A stretch of 64,000 nt of DNA from the NCBI GenBank assembly GCA_037178625.1, contig CM074128.1, positions 3,286,001-3,350,000 of the forward strand, given 5' to 3'. The DNA comes from Skeletonema tropicum (taxonomy: Eukaryota > Bacillariophyta > Thalassiosirophyceae > Thalassiosirales > Thalassiosiraceae). Positions 43,655 through 54,759 of the stretch are shown piece after piece; positions within the stretch are counted from its first letter, which is position 1, and the number at the start of each line of letters is the position of its first letter. Under the pieces are notes generated by a model, which was not told the DNA's origin, did not search any database, and saw nothing but the letters and a program-made list of their open reading frames with translations. Made by a program: the position numbers and the translations under genes.

Positions 43655-44116
43655 TCAGTACATGCATGTTGCATCATACGTATAATCTGTGAACTCAGTT
43701 TCGTAATTGACTTCTTCTGCTGAAAATGCAGTCTCCTGGTATTCTTCATAAGTCTCCATAGTCGCACCACCATCGTAGCCAGAGAACTCTTTGTGGATTG
43801 CCCCATCGTCATTCTCCTCCATGATCTCACACTGAGCAACCATCATAGCCTTTCTCTTCTTTGTCGGACGGATAGTAGCTTGGAAATAGTCATCTTCATG
43901 TGAGATGAAGGTGCCTTGATCAGAGGTACAGTCATGACCACGGCGGAGCACGACCTCCTCTTCTTCATTTTGTTGCTTTCCAGACAACGTTTCTTCTGAG
44001 GTAGATGGGGAAATAGTCTTGAAATCTAAGTTCTTGAAGGAGTCGATTCTCTGTTGTCTCTCCTCCTCTTCTTCTTTGAGTATTTCAAGCTTGTCGGTCT
44101 CGTCAATCATTATCAT
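43655..44116 (-). CDS. Hypothetical acidic protein
   Basis: 153 residues, rich in Glu and Asp, with a Glu/Arg helix at the N-terminus (KLEILKEEEEERQQRIDSF) and a Tyr/Glu-rich C-terminus (ETYEEYQET, FTDYTYDATCMY). No domain recognised. It has a clear ATG and a downstream region convergent with the DUF1350 gene. Confidence 0.5.
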   Translation of the reverse strand: MIMIDETDKLEILKEEEEERQQRIDSFKNLDFKTISPSTSEETLSGKQQNEEEEVVLRRGHDCTSDQGTFISHEDDYFQATIRPTKKRKAMMVAQCEIMEENDDGAIHKEFSGYDGGATMETYEEYQETAFSAEEVNYETEFTDYTYDATCMY

Positions 44117-44818
44117 AGATGCTCTTGTGTAATTTGAAATGTGTGTTATGAGTTTCTGTTAGCTCCACAATATAAGCAAGCCAAGCGCTTGGAATATAGT
44201 TGTTGTAGACTCTCAGCTCCCAGCAAGGGTGCAAAGCGCATCACTGCCCGCCGGCAATAGGAATTTGGAATCATCATGAAGAGTCCCCAGGCAATGCATC
44301 ATTTGAATCTTATTACTTCCGACTTCCGACTCCGAGCTCTCATCAGTGCAGTTGACATTGACGGCGGCTAGATTGCGTCAAGCTAGAAGGAGCATCATTT
44401 TCACAGCATGGTCTTGCTTGATGAACTTGATCTCTATGAGCTCTCATCAGTTGACATTGACGGCAGCTAGATTACATCAAGCTAGAGAAGAAGCATTTCT
44501 TCGCTAGAGAGAGAGATCTTGCTTGCTTGAGACTATTATATATACTGATCCCGGGATTTCTTGAGATACCCATCTAAATACATGAATATATGTTCATGTG
44601 GGAATCAATATACTGAAAGTCGCTGTGACAGCAGTTTCAGTTATGCAGAGTATCTTTCTGAGATTCTGCGTTCTGCAGGTTCTGCGTCGATGATTATATA
44701 TGTGGCGTTGTTGGGACCGCGGACGGGTGTGATGTGTACCTCAAAGTTGTTGTTGTTGTAGTGGTTGTTGCAATTATTCTGCTCCGTGAGAGACAATATC
44801 AAGATAAATAAGAGACCA
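44117..44818. repeat. Spacer with a diverged tandem duplication
   Basis: The segment gttgacattgacggcggc...tcaagctagaag (about 44347-44391) recurs as a second copy at about 44450-44488, with cagttgacattgacgg and catcaagctagag shared. The rest of the region is non-coding, with a GTTGTTGTTGTTG run near 44748-44765. Confidence 0.55.
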
Positions 44819-45662
44819 ATGCGTTCTTTTTCGTCTCTCCTCCTTGCAGTGGCTGTGGCGTGTGGCTGTATCGCTGTGAGCTGTGCATTTGTGTCAGCTC
44901 CTAATCAGTTGATGACAAAAAAAGCATCTCTACAACTTGATCACGTAACAATTCTTTATGGGATCTCGGATAACGACGATGATGACGATGCATTTGACAT
45001 TAGTATCCCACATAATAAGATGATGGGTGGAGGAATTAGAGACAAATCATTTCTTGAGAGGGAAATTGAACTTATTTCTAGGCTGGATCCAGACCACGCT
45101 GATAATAATTCCGAATACAGTGATCTACAAAACCAGGAAATTGTCGTATCGGAGTTGTGGACTATATGGTATGGAGAGAAAGGACCTTTGAAAGAGCAGA
45201 GACTGCGTAGCTATTGAAGAGACTTTAGGAGATCCTTCCAAATGGGAAGATGCAGAGCAACAATACATGCAGTTGATCAATGAGAACTGTAAATCTGACG
45301 GAGACAGCAAACCAAATTTATCCTTGTGGGTAGAGCCAGCCAATCGACTTGCTACGCTGCTGTATCTCATGGGACGACTGAAAGAAAGCAAAACATGGTG
45401 TGAAGCAATTTTGGAAGCAAAACCTTGGCATATCGGCGCTCTGTCAGGTATAGTGATGGTGTGCGTTCAATTGAAAGATGAGGAGAGTGCCAAAAAATAT
45501 ATTCAAATGGGTCTTCCGAATCTATCAACAGAGATGAGAAGTGCGAGAAAAGCTTGGGTTGAAAGAAATGTAGAGATTGCCAGAGCACAGTTGCTACAAC
45601 TTCAATCAAGTAATGCAATTTACGAGAACATAAGCAAGGCGTTTTCAATCAGAAGTAGTTAG
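44819..45662 (+). CDS. Plastid-targeted TPR-like protein
   Basis: Starts at the ATG 44819 with a signal peptide (MRSFSSLLLAVAVACGCIAVSCA), then FVSAP, an almost perfect diatom plastid motif. Downstream is an acidic stretch and then TPR-type helices: WVEPANRLATLLYLMGRLKE, WCEAILEAKPWHIGALSGIV and DEESAKKYIQMGLP. A 1-nt slip near 45190-45200 splits the frame; AIEETLGDPSKWEDAEQQY continues in the next one. Convergent with the next gene, whose coding end overlaps it by four bases. The function of the TPR unit is unknown. Confidence 0.7.
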
Positions 45663-46633
45663 TATTGATGATACCGACTCCTCCTGGCAGTAAAAGAAAC
45701 AACGAATATTGTGTGTCTACTATTTGATTGCGAACCTGTGTCATATAAATCTAACCTTTCATCACCCGCATCGTCTTCACCGTTGTTGTAATTATGTGCA
45801 ATGTAATGATCATCATCGTCAAGGTCGTCTAAATCTCCCCCGGAGGATGAACTTTGATGAGTACGACTTATTTCTGCCCCAATTTTGACGACAGCATATA
45901 AGAGCATTGCAATGGCAAAGACTACAAAGACTGCTTCTGCCAACTTCCGTATCCGCTTAGGTAACCAACCACATGCAGAAACCGCTGCCCCATATGAAGA
46001 ATCTTGTGGTGTCCACTCAATCGGAATCTCTTCATCTTGTTGCTTTGAAGGTAATCCTACTCCCCAACTCGGAGATTGGTTTGCATTATGATATGGCGAA
46101 GAATTAATAGATTCATCTGAAAATGTATGATCAAACCGAATGCTCCCCCCAAGAGCAGCACGGTTGAAAGCTTTCTGTCGCAACATTTTTTCCTTCTGTA
46201 TATAGTTTGCGGCAGCTGGGTCTTTCATTGGAGCCGAAACTGCGATGCTATTCGTGTCGAATGATCCTTTATTAGAAAGAAGGTTCCACCATGCCGCAGT
46301 GGAATCATCGTCAGCTCTTTCATTAGTATTATTTTCATCTTCGTCAGCATTTTTCTGATGAGTATGTTCGACTTTTTGACCTGTCGAATTATTATCATTT
46401 GATTCCACCGCACGCGACACGACGTCTGCATGAAGAGGTACGTGTGCGCGTTGAATAGTGTCATCATTGACTTTGTTTATTGTGTTCAATACACCATTCG
46501 CAACAGTGTTTTGCACGTCATTTTCGGCCGCGTGGTCTGAGCTATATCTGTGGTAATCTGATGCAGAAGCCAAGTTATTGTGGCTGCTGCTAGAGTTCCT
46601 ATTTCGCCGTGAGAATGCGGGTGCAAACGGCAT
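45659..46633 (-). CDS. Hypothetical single-pass membrane protein
   Basis: 324 residues, mostly Asn/Ser/Asp-rich and probably disordered. One membrane helix (LAEAVFVVFAIAMLLYAVV) lies near the C-terminus, followed by a short acidic tail. Blocks such as WWNLLSNKGSFDTNS and EKMLRQKAFNRAALGGS look conserved. No family recognised. Confidence 0.5.
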   Translation of the reverse strand: MPFAPAFSRRNRNSSSSHNNLASASDYHRYSSDHAAENDVQNTVANGVLNTINKVNDDTIQRAHVPLHADVVSRAVESNDNNSTGQKVEHTHQKNADEDENNTNERADDDSTAAWWNLLSNKGSFDTNSIAVSAPMKDPAAANYIQKEKMLRQKAFNRAALGGSIRFDHTFSDESINSSPYHNANQSPSWGVGLPSKQQDEEIPIEWTPQDSSYGAAVSACGWLPKRIRKLAEAVFVVFAIAMLLYAVVKIGAEISRTHQSSSSGGDLDDLDDDDHYIAHNYNNGEDDAGDERLDLYDTGSQSNSRHTIFVVSFTARRSRYHQY

Positions 46634-47044
46634 GCTTGTCGATGATAATCAGCATCAATAGAAGCATCACCCGCCCCAATGTCAATGAATAATGGAGGCA
46701 CACTGTTACTTAGAATAGAAGAGCTGGTATTAAAGTACGGTGCTGTTGACTGTTGAAGTAAAAAAATATTCGCTGTTTTCATCATTGTTTTTATCACTGT
46801 GACTTTTGCCTTCTGACGTGCGAGAAGAATCTGTTTAGGAGAGCTTCCTCAGAGTTCCGCGGACAGGTACTTACATTCTCTTATCAACTACACCTTTCTT
46901 CAGATCTCGTAAGTATGTACCATCTATCTCTTGGTACCGTTCTTCTGGTGGGCCCTCAAGAGGCGACATTATCCATACATCAAGTCCATAAGTTCTTTGC
47001 AATATCAATTTCAAAGTAAACAAAAACGCACTAACAAAATGAGA
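46634..47044. other. Spacer upstream of the satellite
   Basis: Promoter-side DNA of the preceding minus-strand gene leading into the 184-bp repeat array. A 103-codon minus-strand frame (46486-46797) overlaps it but shows no family features. No other gene supported. Confidence 0.4.
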
Positions 47045-49483
47045 GTATATGAGGCACTAGAAGCGGCTCATTCGCATAGTTACGACGATTGATACAAGAG
47101 GGCTAGATGAGGTGCTGCTGGACAGCTCTCAAATTGGATCTCTTCACCGGCTACGAGACTGTATCAATGCGTCAACGTACGCAATCCTTCTGAGCAGTAC
47201 TAATGAGCTTGTATAGTACCACCAACGAGTGTAATGGACCAATAGAAGCAGCTCATGCGCATGATGACGACCCTCTATATACGATACAACTAAATGAGGT
47301 GGTGCTAACCAGCTGGCACCGGACCTCTCAGACCAGTTGCGAGGCTGCAGCATCGCTGGTACAAAAGGAAATTCGTCTGAGCAGTACTAAAAAACTTGTA
47401 TAGTATCGCCATCGAGTATAAAGGGCCACTAGAAGCTGCTCATGCGAATATTCACGACCAAAGGTACAATACAACTAAATCAAGTGCTGCTGGCAAGCTC
47501 GCACTAGACCTCTCAGATAAGCTACGAGACTGTTGCATCGCTTCTACGTACGCCAAACGTCTGAGCAGTGCTTATGTGCTTGTATGGTATAACCGCCGAC
47601 TATAATGGGCCACTAGAAGCGGCTAATGCGAATATTCACGACGGTAGATACGATTTGGATAAATGAGGTGCTGCTGGCCAGCCCACACTGGACCTCGCAG
47701 ATCAGCCACGAGACTGTAGCAACGCTTCTACGCACGTTACCCGTCTGAGCAATGCTAATGTGCTTGTCTAGTATCACCGCCGACTATAATGGGCCACTAG
47801 AAGCGGCTAATGCGAATATTCACGACGGTAGATACGATTTGGATAAATGAGGTGCTCCTGGCCAGCCCACACTGGACCCCGCAGATCAGCCACGAGACTG
47901 TATCAACGCTTCTACGCACGTTACCCGTCTGAGCAGTGCTAATGTGCTTGTCTAGTATAACCGCCGACTATAATGGGCCACTAGAAGCGGGTCATGCGAA
48001 TATTCATGACGATAGATAGGATTTGGATAAATGAGGTGCTGCTGGCCAGCCGGCCAGCCAACACTGGACCTCGCAGATCAGCTACGAGACTGTAGCAACG
48101 CTTCTACGTATGCCACCCGTCTGAGCAGTGCTAATGTGCTTGTCTAGTTTCTGCGCCGACTATAATGGGCCCCTAGAAGCGGCTAATGCGTATATTCACG
48201 GTGATAGATATGATTTTGATAAATGAGGTGCTGCTGGCCAGCCAACACTGGACCTCGCAGATCAGCCACGAGACTGTATCAACGCTTCTACGCACGTTAC
48301 CCGTCTGAGCAATGCTAATGTGCTTGTCTAGTATAACCGCCGACTATAATGGGCCACTAGAAGCGGCTCATGCGTATATTCACGGTGATAGATAGGATTT
48401 GGATAAATGAGGTGCTGCTGGCCAGCCGGCCAGCCAACACTGGACCTCGCAGATCAGCTACGAGACTGTAGCATCGCTTCTACGTACGCCAACCGTCTGA
48501 GCAATGCTAATGTGCTTGTCTAGTATAACCGCCGACTATAATGGGCCACTAGAAGCGGCTCATGCGAATATTCATGACGATAGATAGGATTTGGATAAAT
48601 GAGGTGCTGCTGGCCAGCCAACACTGGACCTCGCAGATCAGCTACGAGACTGTAGCATCGCTTCTACGTACGCCAACCGTCTGAGCAATGCTAATGTGCT
48701 TGTCTAGTATAACCGCCGACTATAATGGGCCACTAGAAGCGGCTCATGCGAATATTCATGACGATAGATAGGATTTGGATAAATGAGGTGCTGCTGGCCA
48801 GCCAACACTGGACCTCGCAGATCAGCTACGAGACTGTAGCAACGCTTCTACGTACGCCAACCGTCTGAGCAATGCTAATGTGCTTGTCTAGTATAACCGC
48901 CGACTATAATGGGCCACTAGAAGTGGCTCATGCGAATATTTATGACGATAGATAGGATTTGGATAAATGAGGTGCTGCTGGCCAGCCAACACTGGACCCC
49001 ACAGATCAGCTACGAGACTGTAGCAACGCTTCTACACACGCCACCCGTCTGAGCAGTGCTAATGTGCTTGTCTAGTTTCTGCGCCGACTATAATGGGCCA
49101 CTAGAAGCAGATCATGCGAATATTCACGACGGTAGATATGATTTTGATAAATGAGGTGCTGCTGGCCAGCCCACACTGGACCCCGCAGATCAGCCACGAG
49201 ACTGTAGCAACGCTTCTACGCACGTTACCCGTCTGAGCAGTGCTAATGTGCTTGTCTAGTTTCTGCGCCGACTATAATGGGCCACTAGAAGCGGCTAATG
49301 CGAATATTCACGGTGATAGATACGATTTTGATAAATGAGGTGCTGCTGGCCAGCCCACACCCACACTGGACCTCGCAGATCAGGTACGAGACTGCAGCAT
49401 CGCTTCTACGCACGCCACCCGTCTGAGCAGTGCTATTGTGCTTGTCTAGTATAACCGCCGACTATAATGGGCCACTAGAAGCT
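47045..49483. repeat. 184-bp tandem satellite, about 13 units
   Basis: A tandem array recognised by the recurring block cactagaagcggctcatgcg and the blocks gaggtgctgctggccagcc and cgtctgagcagtgctaatgtg. The marker actagaag recurs at about 47056, 47246, 47428, 47612, 47796, 47980, 48172, 48356, 48548, 48732, 48916, 49100, 49283 and 49473, giving spacings of 182-192, mostly 184. Two of the units near 192 contain an extra GGCCAGCC or similar 8-bp step, as in ccagccggccagcc. The first three units are the most diverged and the central ones (48.3-48.9 kb) nearly identical. Units include the palindromic word GAATATTC. No coding sequence. Confidence 0.9.
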
Positions 49484-50826
49484 TTGTGTGAGGACATTGA
49501 TCCTCACTGGACCACTCAGAGTTCGACTGTACTCCACGTAATCAAATCGAAACTCCAAAAATTCAAAAGAAAGGCGCTCTCAATGGTAATTCACACCCTC
49601 AAGAATGATCATTGTAATGCTTGTAGTTGTTTCTTCTTCGCGAAGTAGGTAGTGTCTCCCCTGAAAGTCAAGTCGGTTTTTGGGAAGTAGATTTAGATTT
49701 GCGATGTCATTCAAGGACTTTACGAACGTAGTGATTGCTTTCATTCTAGTACAACCAAGATTTCTTCTTGAGCCGAGATCTAGGATGAGTAGTATAGGCC
49801 AGCAAAGCTTGGTTTGAAATAGTATCACCGTCCACCTCGTGTTCAGTGATCGTCGTCATCATTCACCTATTCCAAGACGGGTTGGCATAATAACCTGTCC
49901 CTCCTTCAAGGAGTCATTGGCAAATTGCACATCAATTAAACACACATTTGTAGAAAGGGGCTGTAGTTGTGCTCCTTCCAGAACCGGCCATATTTCATCG
50001 CACGGAGTTACCTTGCCAATAGCCTGCCTGTGCTTCGTTCAGATTTGGTATGACGACCTTGGCCTTGCATGCAGTGCAATTCAAGTTGCATTTAGGAGTA
50101 TGTACGTTGCTGCAATTGGGCGAAGGCTTCGTATCAATCTACCAGTCAAGTCAGTACCGTCTGGGGACTGAGAAGGCTTGGATAGGAATAATATGACCAG
50201 GTTCATCTGAGAAGTGTTTCGGACTGTTGTTTGCGGAAGAGTGTGCCTCATACTCATAGCCACGTTCCATTGACTCTTGAGTCACATTGAAAGTAGCAGT
50301 TATGATGATGCTGAGTGATTCAATTCTAAACCACCCGAGTAGGGTGCAAGTAGGGTGAGTTGGATGACGTAGTATGAAGGAGCCAAAGATCGATGAAGTT
50401 GCGCACTGAGTTGTTTAGAAGTACCAAACACAGTTTCAAGAGAGTAAAAGTAAAAGAAGCAAATGATTCGTTAGAGATAATGTGTTGGTAAATAGATGAT
50501 TTTCTAACTTATTATCATTATTATGATCGCAGACAAAACGACGAGATGTTGCCCCCCAAATCAAACCAAAGACAAGCTGTAAACATTGTGGGTGGGGATA
50601 CTTTTCAAAGAGATCGAACGGTAGTTTAACGACGGATTTATGGTCTGGCAAACCCTAAAGGAACTGTGCCCATCTTATCCCCTGGGGAGGACGAACACTC
50701 TGTTTAAGCCTCTCGACACCTTCAAAGGCAGCCATGACCCACCTTGGAAACCGACCATTACTATCTCTCTCGGACCCCAAACCGAGTACACCCGAAGGAG
50801 TAATGAAAAGCAGGGCCAATTTAATT
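49484..50826. other. Gene-poor region, possible decayed mobile element
   Basis: Short open frames on both strands (for example 49580-49828 minus, 49839-50171 plus, 50081-50263 minus) show no intact domain. The minus strand of 49840-50270 reads as a stop-riddled protein with a Cys-rich stretch (CNLNCTACKAK), which could be remnants of a transposase. Nothing firmer can be supported. Confidence 0.35.
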
Positions 50827-51050
50827 AATCGCCGGCCTTCCTCGGCGATACTGGGCCGTTATTTGAATCGCCGGCTTTTCCTCAGCGATGAATGGGCCAT
50901 TATTTGAATCGCCGGCTTTACCTCAGCGATGAATGGGCCGTTATTTGAATCGCCGGCTTTACCTCAGCGATGAATGGGCCGTTATTTGAATCGCCGGCTT
51001 TCCTCAGCGATGATGGGCCAATTTGTATAGCACCGGCTTCCACGGTGCTG
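50827..51050. repeat. 41-bp tandem repeat with conserved hairpin
   Basis: Five units of 39-41 bp starting at 50827, 50866, 50907, 50948 and 50989, plus a sixth related hairpin at about 51029. Consensus pieces: aatcgccggctttacctcag then cgatgaatgggccgttattt. Each unit holds an inverted repeat: ATCGCCG/CGGCGAT in unit 1, ATCGC/GCGAT in the middle units, and AGCACCG/CGGTGCT in the last hairpin. The pairing is kept although two positions differ on both arms. Confidence 0.85.
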
Positions 51051-52370
51051 AAGTTGATTGTTGCTTGATCTCATCCATCTATCAAAACTGAACAGAGGAT
51101 GAATCACTGTACATAATCATCGGCTGCGACGATGCTTGCGGGTAAACGTTGCTGGAAGGCGGCGGTAGTCGGCGGCGATGCTTGCGGGTGAACGTGCTGG
51201 AAGGCGGCGGTAGAAGAGGCCGGCGAGCGGAGGTCGGAGGTGGTTGCCATTGCCGACATGGATGATTTGCAAGTAAATGATGTTGACAGTTTTCCAAATA
51301 AAAAATTATGAGCTCATGAAAGCAGCAGCAAGTCATCTCAACGACTTTTTCTCTCGGCCATCACGAGAAAGCCATCCATGATTGAATGAATGGCTGTGAG
51401 AGCTCGGATTGCCCGCCATGATTGATTGCTTTCGTGCGCGTATGAGGTGAGCGAAAAAGTTGTTGGAGATCTGTCGCGCAATGAAATAATGTATTGATTC
51501 CGACTGACATAAAAAATCATGTTGTGGATAGTGATGACTCCTTGAAGAACCATTGAGGACACGCCAATGTAAATATATGTAGGGCCGCCAATGCCCTAAA
51601 TTAAGACGTCATTATTATTCTTTTCTTTTGATTTTGTTGCCATAGAGTGTCGAAGAGAAGACGAACCGATGATGTGTTGATGTGTCGGGAGATCGGGGCA
51701 GTAAGTCAGCTTCTGCATGAATATTTAATAATAATAACGCAACTATGCCATAAAAATTGTTGCCAATGCACAGCCAGTGATGATAATTAACATCGTCATC
51801 GCTCGTTGCTGTTTTTTGGTGTATAGTTTGCCGTGCATACGCATACAGTAGGTGACGACATGGTTGAGTTTTGTGTTCGGTGATGGCAGTGAAGCTGATG
51901 GCAGGCAGTTGCTCAAACGAACCCAAATCCAAAAATGAAGGGTTTGTATTGGGGGCTACTTGTTTTATTTAGATACTAGCAGCCCCTTGTCCTTTGGCCC
52001 ACGTGGGCCGGCCGAACGGGCCGACCGTGGAAGATCCAAGAACAGAACCGCATCAGCTCCCGTCTCCCGACGACGATCGATACGATTTGTTAGATTTTGC
52101 TGTTGTGGGTTTGCTCAGTTTGACTTCACCAAGCTGTGTCCGAACTCAAAGCTTGTCATTTTGGCGTCATCTCGTTATCCGCGACGCTGAAGAATTGCTA
52201 ATACATTCGTGACTATTATTACTCATAGGTGGATTGACTTCGACACTACATACCATAAGTTTACTATCCACGTTTAAAGTTCCTTTTAGTATCTATTCAA
52301 GTTAAAATGAGCTTTTTATGATTAAAAGAATACTATCAAGTCGACTTAATAGCTTTTTGGTTAGTTTTGT
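51051..52370. other. Gene-poor region with a short GC-rich duplication
   Basis: At about 51130-51230 the block gatgcttgcgggtaaacg...ggcggcggtag occurs twice in tandem (about 46 bp each), diverged by a few bases. A GC-rich near-palindrome around CACGTGGGCCGG lies at about 52000-52030. Open frames up to 105 codons occur but show no protein features. No gene supported. Confidence 0.4.
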
Positions 52371-53309
52371 TCAGTAATCAGATGCAAACATTCCTGATTG
52401 TTCCAGTATCAGTCCATTGTTGTCTAGTGAATCTTCTTCCACATCATTCTTTGACGTAGAAAGATTCTCTCCATATCTACGACAAAGACGTCGCCTCATA
52501 TCCGATTTATCATCCTTTATAAACTTTTGATTCTCAGCAAAACTCCTTTCATCGTAGTTAGCCCACGCAGTAAAATGATGCAATACTATTGAATAGATTG
52601 TTGCAATTTCAAGAAGTGTTGATTGTATTATTCTTGGAACTCTTTCTGGTGTATTGAGCTGTGCATCGTCGTCAGTATCAAAGCAGATCTGGGGTATATG
52701 CAAAAATGAATCACATAAGCGTGCATGTGATATTGGAAGTCCTCGTTTATCTTTTGAAAGTAAGAAACATACATCTGAAGAGAAGGGACGATCGTGAATT
52801 GGATATGATTTGTTCGGTAGTTCCGTCTGTTTCTTCTCTTCACTATTTGCATCTCTTGCAGACAATGTCGCAAAACCTGTATCATCATCTTCATACACGG
52901 TCACACCATCCGAAGAAAAAACGCTTTCATCTCCACCATAAGCACCAGCAATTCCAACAATCGGTATTCTATTGTCGTTCGAAGAGTCTGTATAAGTAAG
53001 TGTTTGATGTGTTGCACTTGCAGCGTCAGTGTTCTTGTCATGATGGTGTGCCTCATCTTCAATGGCACCACGCTTCAAATAATCCACGACACATTCCCAT
53101 GAAGGAAACGCTACAATGTCTAAATATAAATGACTGCCGAAAGAGCCTTGAGCATTGAATTTGTCGTGTCCTACGATGAGCACTTGATGTGCCCGAAAGG
53201 CAGCAGCACATCGAAGTAGAGTACCGAGATGAGTCGTTTTTGAAGGATTATCCATGAGAAGGAAATGCCTGGGAGGCGATGAAGACAACCGCTTAATATT
53301 ATCCTTCAT
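52371..53309 (-). CDS. SpoU/TrmH-type RNA 2'-O-methyltransferase
   Basis: 312 residues with SPOUT motifs: motif 1 SKTTHLGTLLRCAAAFRAHQ (N/H-x-G-x2-R type start), a middle strand IPIVGIAGAYGGDE, motif 2 DVCFLLSKDKRGLPISHARL (the variant of GxExxGL) and motif 3 DSFLHIPQ. The family methylates ribose 2'-OH in tRNA or rRNA using SAM in the trefoil knot. A large acidic insert interrupts the central part. Target RNA not predictable. Divergent from the E2-like gene across 300 bp containing a minisatellite. Confidence 0.75.
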   Translation of the reverse strand: MKDNIKRLSSSPPRHFLLMDNPSKTTHLGTLLRCAAAFRAHQVLIVGHDKFNAQGSFGSHLYLDIVAFPSWECVVDYLKRGAIEDEAHHHDKNTDAASATHQTLTYTDSSNDNRIPIVGIAGAYGGDESVFSSDGVTVYEDDDTGFATLSARDANSEEKKQTELPNKSYPIHDRPFSSDVCFLLSKDKRGLPISHARLCDSFLHIPQICFDTDDDAQLNTPERVPRIIQSTLLEIATIYSIVLHHFTAWANYDERSFAENQKFIKDDKSDMRRRLCRRYGENLSTSKNDVEEDSLDNNGLILEQSGMFASDY

Positions 53310-53394
53310 GTCGCCTAACTATTTTTGCCCTTTAGCTGCCTTCAGATCACTAGTACACCTTCGACAACAGCATATTTGAAGCATTTGAAGCCAT

Positions 53395-53457
53395 GGACCA
53401 TGGATGGAGGATGGAGGATGGAGGATGGAGGATGGAGGGTGGAGGATGGAGGATAGC
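53395..53457. repeat. GGATGGA minisatellite
   Basis: A run of the 7-bp unit GGATGGA/GGAGGAT repeated about seven times with one GGGTGGA variant, in the divergent promoter between the SpoU gene and the E2-like gene. Confidence 0.8.
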
Positions 53458-53613
53458 CATGGTCAGCACATCCACATCAAATAAAAATGAGGTTTTCTAT
53501 CATGTCTCTCCGCACCTCTTCTGCTGCAACGATCTGCCGCGCCCGCGCTCACCACTCACCAGCTGCCGTCCAAAAACCAAAGCATCATCCTAACGCCCTC
53601 AAACAAGAGAACC

Positions 53614-54574
53614 ATGGTGCTATCAACAGCTGTGAGACTGGCAGCAAGCCGTCCATCGGGGAGGGCCTCCCTGATTAATTTCCTAGGCAAGGAAGGATGG
53701 GCTGCTCGACTTTCAGCGCCCGTTCCAGCAGCTGTAGCGGCTCCAGCAGCTGCAACCACCGTCAATGCCTCATCGGCAGCCGCTCCGGCAGCACCTACAC
53801 CGCAGCCAGCAGTAGCTTCACCAATCAACGTTGCTCCCGAAACCGTCACCACTGTTCCCCCATCCATGTACGAGGACACTGCCGCGTCCAATATGCGCAA
53901 AATCATTTCACGCCGCCTCACGGAATCCAAGGCCACTGTGCCCCATTTTTACACATCCATTGAAATACCCCTCGATAGTATCCTCAGTTTGCGCAAGGTC
54001 CTCGCGAAAGAATTTGATACAAAAGTGTCAGTCAATGATTTCATAATCAAGGCGAGTGCACTGGCATTGCGGGATGTACCCGAGGTCAATGGCACATTTG
54101 ACGCCAAGACACAATCCCAACGTACATTTGAAAGTGTCGACATTAGTGTTGCCGTTGCCACCCCCACCGGTCTTATCACACCAATCGTCCCTTCGACACA
54201 GGCACTTTCACTCACGGATATCTCCGCAAAGGTCAAAGATTTGGCGACACGAGCACGAGACAACAAATTAGCACCAGAGGAATTCCAGGGAGGGACATTC
54301 ACAATTTCGAATTTGGGGATGTTCGGTATAAGCGAATTAGTGCGGTGAATTAATCCACCCCAGGGAGCCTATCTTGGCTGTCGGTGGGGGAGAAAGGAAG
54401 ATTGTTCCTGGCAGCGTGAATGTTGAGACTGGGGAGAAGGAAAAGCCGAAAATTCAAACAACCATGACTGCGAGATTGAGTGCGGATCGACGGGTGGTGG
54501 ATGAGGCCACTGCAGCATTGTTCATGGGTGCGTTGAAAGAGTACATGAATCAGCCAAAACTGATGATGCTGTAA
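53614..54574 (+). CDS. Mitochondrial dihydrolipoamide acyltransferase (E2)-like protein, catalytic His absent
   Basis: The N-terminus MVLSTAVRLAASRPSGRAS is Arg/Ser-rich like a mitochondrial presequence. An Ala/Pro-rich linker follows, then the E2 catalytic domain: RKIISRRLTESKATVPHFY, VNDFIIKASALALRDVPEVN, VAVATPTGLITPIV, GGTFTISNLGMFGIS and NPPQGAYL. The C-terminal active-site motif DHRxxDG reads DRRVVDE, so the catalytic His and the Gly are not seen. No lipoyl domain is visible. Three 1-nt indels within about 54330-54377 (a missing T, an extra A, an extra G) break the frame; taking the neighbouring frames restores the conserved NPPQGAYLAVGGGE. It resembles a PDHX/E3-binding-protein-like subunit more than a true E2. 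Confidence 0.75.
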
Positions 54575-54759
54575 AGATGTTGATCAAAGATTAAGTGCGA
54601 AGTGTGAATACGATGAGTGTCGATTCCCTTTAAGATGACGGTAAGATACTTGATTACCCTACAATGATACTAACTTAATCGTTACTACTTCTACCTTCCT
54701 GTCTCTTGTGGTCAAGATCCAATCTGTATGATTTCAACAAGTTGCTCGAACCAAAGAAC

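Noticed and set aside
47203..47605. ORFs within the satellite
   Set aside because: They arise from repeat units, are not conserved from unit to unit and end at each variant.
47045..51050. CRISPR array
   Set aside because: The repeats are directly adjacent without unique spacers and the genome is eukaryotic.
51615..51932. 105-codon minus-strand ORF
   Set aside because: No signal, domain or conserved composition; lies in a gene-poor stretch.
54330..54380. Programmed ribosomal frameshifting in the E2-like gene
   Set aside because: Three indels of opposite sign within 50 bp are not a slippery-site arrangement, and similar breaks occur in many unrelated genes.
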